Shown here: piece by piece, positions 6,711 through 13,895 of the stretch
How the letters are laid out: each line of letters begins with the position of its first letter
Position numbering within the stretch: the stretch's first letter is position 1
Assembly: GCA_946479895.1 (NCBI GenBank)
Contig: CAMLHT010000076.1
Coordinates: forward strand, 1 to 15,090
Length of the DNA stretch: 15,090 bases
Source of the DNA: an uncultured Gemmatimonadota bacterium
Lineage (GTDB): Bacteria > Gemmatimonadota > Gemmatimonadetes > Gemmatimonadales > Gemmatimonadaceae
Reading direction: 5' to 3'
Made by a program: the position numbers and the translations under genes
Notes under the pieces: model-generated
What the model was told of the DNA's origin: nothing
The model's database searches: none
The model's input: the letters and a program-made list of their open reading frames with translations, nothing else

Positions 6711-7535
6711 CTACAGCTCGGCGAACCGGCCCTCGAAAACGAACTGCGCCTCACCCGACAGGCTCGGCCGCCAGCCATCCGGGGTGCGCTCGAGCCGGAC
6801 CTGAAGCGTTCGGCCGGACCGGGTCCGAAGCCGGATCGGCCCCGTGGCTCCCGTCCACGTCGCGATCAGAATGGCAGATGCGATCGCCCCCGTCCCGCAG
6901 GCGAAAGTCTCCCCTTCCACCCCGCGCTCGTAGGTCCGGATCGCCCAGTCGTCGCCCTGCCCGGAGACGAAGTTGACGTTCGCGCCCTGCGGCAGCGACT
7001 GGTGGTACCGAAGCGGCCGGCCGCGTCCGACGACGTCCACCTGCGACACATCGGGCACCTCGATGACGAGATGCGGGATCCCCGGCTTGGCGTAGCCTAC
7101 CCGCCGCTCCGTACCCTCTGGCGGTATCCCCGAGGCTTCGGCACGCACCTCGGTGACCTCGTTCAGGTCGATTTCCGGGTTGCCATTTTCCAGAATGCGG
7201 GCGCGGATGATCCCGGCCCCGGTCTCGATGGCCAGCGATTCCGGCCGGGCTGCCCCGAGCCGGACCGCCAGGCGGGTCGTGCAGAGCGTGGCGTTGCCGC
7301 ACAGGTCAGCGAGCGTGCCGTCCCGGTTCAGGTAGACGAGCTTCACGTCGGCCCTGTCGGATGGCTCGAGGAACACGATGCCGTCCGCGCCGATCCCCGT
7401 GGCGCGGGCGCAGAGCCGGTCGATGACCGCGGGATCCGCGAGCTCGCCCGGCGCCTTCCGGCGGGCATCGACCATCACGAAGTCGTTGCCCGACCCGCTC
7501 ATCTTCACGAATTCCCGCCCCGTGTACGATGACAT
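6711..7535 (-). CDS. dapF: Diaminopimelate epimerase
   Basis: DapF interconverts LL- and meso-diaminopimelate without a cofactor, supplying the peptidoglycan cross-linking residue and lysine. The 274-residue protein starts near FVKMSGSGNDFVMVDAR and has GADGIVFLEPS. The first catalytic cysteine is in LCGNATLC, followed by GIPHLVIEV, then YERGVEGETFACGTGA with the second catalytic cysteine. The motif around the first cysteine is unusual: the family normally has CGN-[GA]-x-R, here the Arg is Leu. Both cysteines are present, so activity is expected. It is the last gene of the - strand operon, five bases after the glycosyltransferase stop. No convincing terminator is seen in 6626-6710. Confidence 0.95.
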   Translation of the reverse strand: MSSYTGREFVKMSGSGNDFVMVDARRKAPGELADPAVIDRLCARATGIGADGIVFLEPSDRADVKLVYLNRDGTLADLCGNATLCTTRLAVRLGAARPESLAIETGAGIIRARILENGNPEIDLNEVTEVRAEASGIPPEGTERRVGYAKPGIPHLVIEVPDVSQVDVVGRGRPLRYHQSLPQGANVNFVSGQGDDWAIRTYERGVEGETFACGTGAIASAILIATWTGATGPIRLRTRSGRTLQVRLERTPDGWRPSLSGEAQFVFEGRFAEL

Positions 7536-7540
7536 GGCGC

Positions 7541-8308
7541 TCAGAGCTTGCCGAAGGCGGCCAGAAGCCGGAGCCGCCAGACCATCCAGACGGCCTCGCG
7601 CACGATTGCGCCCGACATCTTGCTGGTCCCCTCGGTCCGGTCGACGAAGACGATCGGAATCTCGACGATCCTGAAGCCCCGCTTCCAGGCCCGGAAGCTC
7701 ATCTCGATCTGAAACGCATAACCGTTTGATTTTACGGCGTTTAGATCGATCGCCTCAAGTACTTTCCTATGGAAGCACTTGAATCCGCCGGTCCCGTCCC
7801 ACACCGGAAGGCCGGTAACCCACCGCGCGTACACGTTGGCGAAGTAGCTGAGGATCAGCCGGGAGATGGGCCAGTTCACGACCGTGACCTTCCCGTCGCG
7901 GTACCGGGAGCCCAGCACCAAGTCGGCCTCCTCGGCCGCCCGCAGGAACTGCGGGAGGTGCGAGGGATCGTGGGAGAAGTCGGCATCCATCTCCATGACC
8001 AGGTCGTACTTCCGCTCGATCGCGATCCGGAAGCCGGCAAGGTAGGCCGTTCCCAGCCCCATCTTCTTCGGCCGGCGATGGATGTGGATGCGGCCCGGGT
8101 GGCGCGGGATCAGGCGCTCGACGATCTCCGCGGTTCCATCCGGTGAGCCGTCGTCCACGATGAGCATCTCGATGCGCGGATCCTGCGAGAGGACGGTGTC
8201 GATCATCCGCTCGATGTTCTCGCGCTCGTTGTACGTCGGCACGATGACCAGGACTCTCGCGTTTGCGAGCGAGCCCTGTCCGGTGTGCGCAGGCGTCGGG
8301 TCAACCAT
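7541..8308 (-). CDS. DPM1-like polyprenyl-phosphate hexosyltransferase (GT2)
   Basis: This 255-residue family 2 glycosyltransferase resembles bacterial and eukaryotic DPM1, which transfers mannose from GDP-mannose to a polyprenyl or dolichyl phosphate on the cytoplasmic face. Visible features are VIVPTYNERENIERM, the nucleotide-binding DDGSPDGTAEIVE, the metal-binding MDADFSHDP, LGSRYRDG, and the acceptor-side WDGTGGFKCFHRKVLE and RTEGTSKMS. No membrane segment follows, as in the single-domain DPM1 type. Mannose specificity is inferred from similarity and could be another hexose. The ATG is 12 bases after the YfhO stop. Its product could be the donor for YfhO encoded upstream. Confidence 0.9.
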   Translation of the reverse strand: MVDPTPAHTGQGSLANARVLVIVPTYNERENIERMIDTVLSQDPRIEMLIVDDGSPDGTAEIVERLIPRHPGRIHIHRRPKKMGLGTAYLAGFRIAIERKYDLVMEMDADFSHDPSHLPQFLRAAEEADLVLGSRYRDGKVTVVNWPISRLILSYFANVYARWVTGLPVWDGTGGFKCFHRKVLEAIDLNAVKSNGYAFQIEMSFRAWKRGFRIVEIPIVFVDRTEGTSKMSGAIVREAVWMVWRLRLLAAFGKL

Positions 8309-8320
8309 GATGCGAATCGT

Positions 8321-10822
8321 TCAGGCGGCGGTGGCCGCCGGTACCAGCGGGCGGCGTTTGTCGGAGACGACCCCGACAATGAGCAGGACTGCGGCCACGA
8401 GGAGCGCCACGAGGGTGATGAGCTTGCCGCGCGCGTAGCTCGGATCGCTGAACGTGACTTCCACCTGCCTGGTTGCCGGCGTCAGCCCGACCCCGATCAG
8501 GTTGTAGTTCACCCGGCTCACCGGGAGGGCCGCGCCGCCGGAGCTGGCCTGCCATCCGGGATAGAAGTTCTCCGAGAGAACCAGGACTGCGCCGTCCGTC
8601 GGCGCTCCCGTCAGCTCGATCGAGAGCCGGCCGGGCGCGTACGATTTCACCGTCGCCCGCGCCGTCGTCGGGGCGAGCTGCGAGGCATCCTTCACCGGCA
8701 GCGACGCGCCGGTGTCGACGATGGCGGCGAGCGTCGGCTCGAAGCGAGGATTGAGCACCGTCGGAAGCACCTGCTCCGGCTGGGCGCGCACCGCTCCGCC
8801 CGCCACCCATGCATAGGGGTTCGGCATTCCGATGCGGTACGCGTAGACCATCGAGCCGGCGGCGTTGCGCACCGGTCCCGCGAGCTTCACGAAGGGCGGA
8901 ATCCCCATCTGGGTCGCGGCCTGCGCCAGGCTCGCCTCGTCGGCATCGGTATAGAAGTACCGGACGTTCTCGTGCCGCCAGAAGGTCGGGTTCATCTTCA
9001 CCTGGCCGGAATCGAGTGCCAGCATGCGCCGGTAGATATCCAGCTCGTTGCCCTGCTCACCCTCGACCGTGCGGACGAGATGGTTCATGAGCGCGCCCTT
9101 CCGGAAATACGGATCGAGCGGCTCGACGCCGCGCCCCGTCCGGATCAGCAGCGCCCTTCCCGGTTCGCCGGACTTCTCGATGTCCGCCTTGATGGCGTCG
9201 ATCGCCGGATCGCTGGCGAACGTCACCGAGGCCGGAGGCATGTACTGCCAGTAGTGGCGCTCGATGGTCCACAGGTCCACGGCGAGCAGCACCATAAGCG
9301 CGGTGGCGGCCTGCCGGGCTGCCACCCGGTTGCCGAGGTATGCCCAGACGACGCCGGCCGCGAGGGCCACGAAGGCGAAGGAGCGCCAGGCCCCGAGGAT
9401 GGCGTCGGTAGTATTCGCCTCGGCGCGGTCGGCGAAGCCGTAGTACTGCAGCGCCTGCTCGCGAATGCCCGAATCGAACGCCATGCCGATGAAGCCCATC
9501 GCCATGCTGACGAGGAGCCGGTAGCCACCGATGCTGATGAAGATCGCGAACAATCCGGCGGCAATGGCCCACGCCGGCGCATACCGCCGGCTGACCTGGC
9601 GCCGGAGCACGCGCTCGGTACCGATGGCCGCGAGCACCGCCACGGCGAACGCCGACACGTAGATCATCATGCTCGGCGCGCGCAGGTACTTCGTGTACGG
9701 CACGAGGATGAACAGCTTGTAGAGCGGCGTGTGACCGCCATAGGCCCACAGCAGCGCGACGATGCCCGTGGCGACCCAGAAGCGCTTGAACGACCTGTGC
9801 GCGCTCACACCGAACGCGGCGCCCATGAGCAGCAGCACGACCACGCCGAAGTAGTCGCTGTGGAAGTGGATGTTGTTCTGGCCCCAGTACTTGTCGAGGA
9901 TCCCCGAGAACTGAGGGAGGTAGGCGTTGATCGTCTCCTCGATCGGGAACGAGAAGCTCGTCGCGGTGGCCCAGTCGTGGCCTGCGGCTCGAGGAGACCA
10001 CGGCTTGTAGGCGAACGCCGGCGCGAACTGGATGGCGCCGATGAGGAGGCCAAGCACCACGCCGCCGCCGGCGAACGCCAGGCGCCGGACTCCGACGGCG
10101 GTCGGCAGCTTCCCCACTTCCTCATGCGTCGCGAAGGCGAGATAGAGAGCGAAGGCGCCGGCGGCGAGCAGCATGTACTGGAGGAGCTGCGGATGCGGCG
10201 ACAGGACCGCGAGGCCGATGGTGATGGCGAAGGCCCCCCAGGCCCATGCCCGTCCATCACGTATGCCGCGGGTGAGAAGGTGCATCACCAGCGGGAACAG
10301 CGCGCTCACGAACAGCTTTCCGTCGTGCCCCGGCGACGCGTACCCGGCGATCGAGCCTGAAAGCATGTAGGCGAGCCCGCCGATCACCGCGGCGACGAAC
10401 GGGAGGCGCCAGGCGCGAAGGAACAGGTAGGTGAACAGCCCGGCCAGGAAGAGGTGAATCGGGAATTCCCAGGTGATGGCCTGGGCCGTCCCCATGATCC
10501 ACCGCAGGAGGAAGGTCGGGTAGAAGATGTCGCCGTGCATCGCGCCGACGTACGGCAGGCCGCCCTGGAGATACGGGCTCCACTGCGGGAATCCCTTCCC
10601 CTCCCGGAGGGACATCTCGGCGAAATGACGGAACGCGTAGCCGAGGGTGTACTGGTCGCTGCGGGTGTTGAAGAGGATCTGGCCGGTGAGCCCGGGCCAC
10701 GCCAGCATCATGGTGCCCGCCGCGAAGATCAGCGACGCCCACAGGGTCGGCCGCGCCGGCTCGAACGGCGCGAGAGCGCTCCCTGACTCGTCGGTGTGGC
10801 GGGGACTAGCGGTCTTTTTCAT
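8321..10822 (-). CDS. YfhO-family multi-pass membrane protein, probable GT-C glycosyltransferase
   Basis: This is an 833-residue membrane protein with about a dozen hydrophobic segments spread over its first 520 residues, then a globular outer region of about 280 residues, and a final membrane helix near the C-terminus (ITLVALLVAAVLLIVGVV). The layout and motifs such as NTRSDQY, HGDIFYPTFLLRW, SPGHDGKLF and SENFYPGWQA fit the YfhO family. YfhO is needed for lipoteichoic acid glycosylation in Bacillus and Listeria and is thought to transfer sugars from polyprenyl phosphate outside the membrane. Asp56, in the first outer loop, is a candidate catalytic acid by analogy with other GT-C enzymes. 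The start overlaps the end of the flippase-like gene by 17 bases. The acceptor is unknown. Confidence 0.88.
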   Translation of the reverse strand: MKKTASPRHTDESGSALAPFEPARPTLWASLIFAAGTMMLAWPGLTGQILFNTRSDQYTLGYAFRHFAEMSLREGKGFPQWSPYLQGGLPYVGAMHGDIFYPTFLLRWIMGTAQAITWEFPIHLFLAGLFTYLFLRAWRLPFVAAVIGGLAYMLSGSIAGYASPGHDGKLFVSALFPLVMHLLTRGIRDGRAWAWGAFAITIGLAVLSPHPQLLQYMLLAAGAFALYLAFATHEEVGKLPTAVGVRRLAFAGGGVVLGLLIGAIQFAPAFAYKPWSPRAAGHDWATATSFSFPIEETINAYLPQFSGILDKYWGQNNIHFHSDYFGVVVLLLMGAAFGVSAHRSFKRFWVATGIVALLWAYGGHTPLYKLFILVPYTKYLRAPSMMIYVSAFAVAVLAAIGTERVLRRQVSRRYAPAWAIAAGLFAIFISIGGYRLLVSMAMGFIGMAFDSGIREQALQYYGFADRAEANTTDAILGAWRSFAFVALAAGVVWAYLGNRVAARQAATALMVLLAVDLWTIERHYWQYMPPASVTFASDPAIDAIKADIEKSGEPGRALLIRTGRGVEPLDPYFRKGALMNHLVRTVEGEQGNELDIYRRMLALDSGQVKMNPTFWRHENVRYFYTDADEASLAQAATQMGIPPFVKLAGPVRNAAGSMVYAYRIGMPNPYAWVAGGAVRAQPEQVLPTVLNPRFEPTLAAIVDTGASLPVKDASQLAPTTARATVKSYAPGRLSIELTGAPTDGAVLVLSENFYPGWQASSGGAALPVSRVNYNLIGVGLTPATRQVEVTFSDPSYARGKLITLVALLVAAVLLIVGVVSDKRRPLVPAATAA

Positions 10823-11801
10823 CGGCCCGTGGGCGTCGGTAAGCGAGGAAGATTAACGCGGGCAGGACCTGAATGATGAGGAGCCAGAGCCGCGAGATGA
10901 GCGCGATGGCGACCGCCTCGGCGGACGTCGCCAGTCCGGCGATCTGCATCACCTTCTGGAGCGCCCCCTCCCTGGCCCCGATGCCGGCCGGGACGAAGAA
11001 CGCGACATAGCCGATCACATATGACGTCGCGAACGCCGCGGTGTGTTGCACGACGGAGGGCGCCCCGGGGTCGAGAGTGCCGCGGTTCAAGCAGAGAAAG
11101 GCCGCGCCGTAGAGGAACCAGGCGAGCACGTTGGCGGCCGCGGACACCGCGATGATCCGGCCCGGGACGGGCTCGTCGGGCACGCTGGCGTTGAAGCGGC
11201 GTCGCGCGAAGCGGAAGGCCATGGGGACGATCGCCGGCAGCAGCAGCACGCCGAGGATTCCCAGCGCCGTGAGGGCCCACGCGATCCACGCATCCGGGCC
11301 CAGGTACGTCGTGAAGATCGCCGTCCCGGCGATGACCCCCACGGCCATGCCGGTGGCGATGTTGACCGCCGCGTTGATCACGGACGCGGCGCCGGCGGCG
11401 ACGGGGCTGATGCCCTGCTCCGCCGACATCGCCCCCATCTGGAGGATGCCCCAGATCCGCCCGGGCAGCAGCGTGCCGAGGTTCGAGATGAACCAGATGC
11501 GGGCCCCGGTGAGGAACGGGATCCGGTCGCCGGACAGTCCGGTGACGATGTACAGCCAGCTCGCGATGAGGACCGCGTACGCCACGAGAACCAGCGCCGC
11601 GGAGACCGCGAGCCATCCCGGACGCAGCGACAGCGCAAGCTCCCCGCGCCGCACGGCGCCCACGGAGTCGATGACCATCCACCCGACCCAGACGAGGGCC
11701 GCGGCGAGGATCAGGGCCTTGAAGGCCCTGACCGGCGCGCTAGGTCGAGGCGACCGAGCGGTAGATGGTGGCGTAGCGGCGGGCGACGGATTCCGGGGCA
11801 A
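10806..11801 (-). CDS. Flippase-like membrane protein (LPG synthase TM / UPF0104 family)
   Basis: This integral membrane protein of up to 331 residues has about eight hydrophobic helices. Family hallmarks are FISNLGTLLPGRIWGI with its NxxxxPGR core, the small-residue helix AAGAASVINAAVNIATG, and VPAGIGAREGALQKVM. These are found in the MprF flippase domain and in many proteins encoded near glycosyltransferases, which supports a role in moving a lipid-linked sugar, but this is not proven. The start is unsettled: the frame has only TTG 11801 and a CTG near 11714 before the first helix, and TTG gives a 62-base overlap with the GT4 gene and a Pro/Ser/Ala-rich leader without a Shine-Dalgarno. The true N-terminus may be shorter. 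Confidence 0.85.
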   Translation of the reverse strand: MPRNPSPAATPPSTARSPRPSAPVRAFKALILAAALVWVGWMVIDSVGAVRRGELALSLRPGWLAVSAALVLVAYAVLIASWLYIVTGLSGDRIPFLTGARIWFISNLGTLLPGRIWGILQMGAMSAEQGISPVAAGAASVINAAVNIATGMAVGVIAGTAIFTTYLGPDAWIAWALTALGILGVLLLPAIVPMAFRFARRRFNASVPDEPVPGRIIAVSAAANVLAWFLYGAAFLCLNRGTLDPGAPSVVQHTAAFATSYVIGYVAFFVPAGIGAREGALQKVMQIAGLATSAEAVAIALISRLWLLIIQVLPALIFLAYRRPRADEKDR

Positions 11802-12897
11802 ACGTGGCCAGAGCGTGGAGGCGCCCCGCCGCGCCCAGTGCGGCGCCTCGATCGGGGCTGGCGAGGAGAGCGTCGATGCTCTCAGCCAGCGCGCTCGCCG
11901 AGACGTTGTCGATGAGGATGCCGGTCCGGCCGTTGGAAACGACGTCGGACAGGCCGCCTGAATCGAACGCGATCACCGGCGTTTCGCACAGCTGTGCTTC
12001 GACGGCGACCAGCCCGAGACCCTCGTCGATCGAGGGAACGACGAGCGCGGTCGCCGACCGATAGTACTCGGTCAGCTCGTGCTGTGGAAGCGCGCCGATC
12101 CAGCGCACGCGCTGGGCGATCTCCAGCTCCCCCGCCAGCGCCTTGAGCCGGGCGCCATCCGGCCCGTCGCCGACGACGTCGAGGGTCGGCTCCGTGGTGG
12201 TGACCGCGAGGGCGCGCAGCAGGAGCTCGATGCCCTTCTGCGCGTTCAGCCGGCCGACGAACAGCAGGCGGTTCGACTGCCTGGTGCCGCCCGGCGAGAA
12301 CAGCTCGGTGGCCACGGGCATCGGCGCCACGGTCGGCGCCGAAGTCGACACGACCTTCTGCGCCTCGTCGGCGAGGAACTGCGATACCGCGGTCACCGCC
12401 GCCGAATGCTGGAGCACGTGCCGGAAGCCGGGCCGCGAGAACGCGACGGTGCGCGCGAGACGGACGTCGGTGCCGTGGAGCGTGGTGACCAGCGGCCGGT
12501 CGGCCATGCGCGCGGTCCAGGTGCCGACCAGGCCGTTCGGGAACCACCAGTGCGCATGGATGAGGTCGGGCTCGAACTCCCGGCGCGCGTGCACGGCGCA
12601 CTTGAACTCCGCCCCGAGCAGGCCGAGCAGCTTGACGCGCGCGCCCCACGACTCCTGCACCTGCGTCGCCATGTTGCCGCCGTAGGCGAGCGTTTCGTGC
12701 CTGCGGGGCGCATAGTGGAAGCGATCGACGAGAATGCCGTCCACGGTCTCGTGGTCGGCGGCGCCGGCCGATGCCGGCGCGACCACGCGCACCTCGACGC
12801 CTTCGGCGCGAAGCGCCCTCGCGAGGAGCAGGATGAAGCTGCCGGATGCGTCGCCGGACCGCCGCGGGAAGTTGTGGGTCAGGAACAGGACTTTCAT
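11740..12897 (-). CDS. GT4-family glycosyltransferase (GT-B fold)
   Basis: This 385-residue retaining glycosyltransferase of family 4 is probably cytoplasmic and membrane-associated. The N-terminal domain starts MKVLFLTHNFPRRSGDASGS, with a glycine/serine substrate loop, and includes DLIHAHWWFPNGLVG and TTLHGTDVR. The C-terminal domain starts at LLFVGRLNAQKGIELLL and includes DVVGDGPDGARL and the sugar-nucleotide motif PSIDEGLGLVAVEAQLCETPVIA, with the conserved EGLGLVAVEA acidic pair. Sugar donor and acceptor cannot be told from sequence. Its ATG overlaps the stop of the GT2 gene as ATGA, and its 3' end overlaps the flippase-like frame. An envelope polysaccharide or glycolipid role is inferred from the neighbours. 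Confidence 0.92.
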   Translation of the reverse strand: MKVLFLTHNFPRRSGDASGSFILLLARALRAEGVEVRVVAPASAGAADHETVDGILVDRFHYAPRRHETLAYGGNMATQVQESWGARVKLLGLLGAEFKCAVHARREFEPDLIHAHWWFPNGLVGTWTARMADRPLVTTLHGTDVRLARTVAFSRPGFRHVLQHSAAVTAVSQFLADEAQKVVSTSAPTVAPMPVATELFSPGGTRQSNRLLFVGRLNAQKGIELLLRALAVTTTEPTLDVVGDGPDGARLKALAGELEIAQRVRWIGALPQHELTEYYRSATALVVPSIDEGLGLVAVEAQLCETPVIAFDSGGLSDVVSNGRTGILIDNVSASALAESIDALLASPDRGAALGAAGRLHALATFAPESVARRYATIYRSVAST

Positions 12898-13895
12898 CGA
12901 CGCATCTCGCTGTCACGTTCAGCGCCGATCTCGTCGAGACGGCGGCGGAGTTCTCTCACTTCCGCGCGCTGCTGGGCGATCTGCTCCCCGAGCAGCCCAG
13001 TCGCGAAGAAGATGCTGCCGAGGATCAGGCAGGTGGTGATCACGGTCCAGACGGCCCGGTAGCCGACATCGCTGATGAGCAGGACCGCGAGCGCGACCAG
13101 CCCGGCGAGGGCCCCGATGGTGAACAGGCCGGCGCCGAGCATCCCGAACAGCAGCAGCGGCTTCTTGCCGAACCGGAGCTCGAACCACACCGACAGCATG
13201 TCGATGACGCCGACCGGGATGCGGGACAGCCCGAACTTCGAGCGGCCGGCATGGCGCGGATACAGCGGCACCGGGATCTCGGTGACGGTGAAGCCCTGGG
13301 CGGCGGCGATCACGATCATGTAGCGGTGCCAGTCCGGGCGGACGGGGAGCGCGTCCATGATCTCGCGGCGATAGGCCTTGACCGAGTTCAGGTCCTTCAC
13401 CGGGACGTGAAACAGCGTCCGGCTCAGGCGGTTGTAGATGCCGGAGACGAAGGCCTTCTCGTACTTCCCTTCCTTGAACCCGGTGACCATGTCGGCCTTG
13501 TCGGCCAGGATGGGCGCGACGAGCCGCGGAATGTCCTCCGGCTTGAACTGCATGTCCGCCGGGTAGAAGACGAGCACTCCGCCCCGCGAATGGAGATAGC
13601 CGGTGCGGAGGGCGTCGGCGATTCCGCGGCGGGCGCGGTGACGGACGGTCCGGAGAAACGAGTACTGGGTCCGGAGCCGCTCGAGCACCTGCCAGGTGTC
13701 GTCGGTGGAGCCGTCGTCGATGACGACCACCTCGTAGCGGCCGGGCGCGGAGGCGAAGGCCTTCGCCGCCTCCTCCATGAACAACGGCAGGTTCTCCGCC
13801 TCGTTCATGGCGGGAACGAGGACGGAGACTTCGAGGACGGACGACGGAGGACGGAGGGCGGAGGGCGGAATGGCCACGTAGTCGTTGGTCGTCAT
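12894..13895 (-). CDS. GT2 glycosyltransferase with two C-terminal membrane helices (CsbB/GtrB-like)
   Basis: This is a 333-residue enzyme of the type that loads a sugar onto polyprenyl phosphate. Residues 23 to about 240 form the GT-A domain: VSVLVPAMNEAENL, VVVIDDGSTDDT, the metal site in FYPADMQFKPEDI, VKDLNSVKAYRREI and PLYPRHAGRSKFG. Two helices follow (LLLFGMLGAGLFTIGALAGL and AVWTVITTCLILGSIFFATG), then a charged coiled tail. In the usual DxD site the first Asp is replaced by Pro, as PADMQ. The start is ATG 13895, overlapping the rpoN stop as ATGA; an apparent extension to 14729 runs through rpoN in another frame. Residues 9-21 are encoded by a purine-rich repeat and look like a linker. 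Confidence 0.92.
   Translation of the reverse strand: MTTNDYVAIPPSALRPPSSVLEVSVLVPAMNEAENLPLFMEEAAKAFASAPGRYEVVVIDDGSTDDTWQVLERLRTQYSFLRTVRHRARRGIADALRTGYLHSRGGVLVFYPADMQFKPEDIPRLVAPILADKADMVTGFKEGKYEKAFVSGIYNRLSRTLFHVPVKDLNSVKAYRREIMDALPVRPDWHRYMIVIAAAQGFTVTEIPVPLYPRHAGRSKFGLSRIPVGVIDMLSVWFELRFGKKPLLLFGMLGAGLFTIGALAGLVALAVLLISDVGYRAVWTVITTCLILGSIFFATGLLGEQIAQQRAEVRELRRRLDEIGAERDSEMRR
13833..13870 (+). repeat. Purine-rich imperfect GGACGGAGG repeat
   Basis: A run of degenerate GGACGGA/GGAGGGC units lies at the 5' end of the GT2 gene, written here on the strand opposite to that gene. It encodes a Pro/Ser/Leu linker (residues 9-21) before the catalytic domain. The repeated GG and GGG tracts could form a weak G-quadruplex. 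It differs in base pattern from the surrounding coding sequence. Confidence 0.6.

Noticed and set aside
8285..10360. A 691-residue + strand reading frame opposite the YfhO gene
   Set aside because: It is rich in Arg, His, Asp and Gly with no recognisable domain, as expected of an antisense frame in GC-rich DNA. The - strand frame has clear membrane helices and family motifs.
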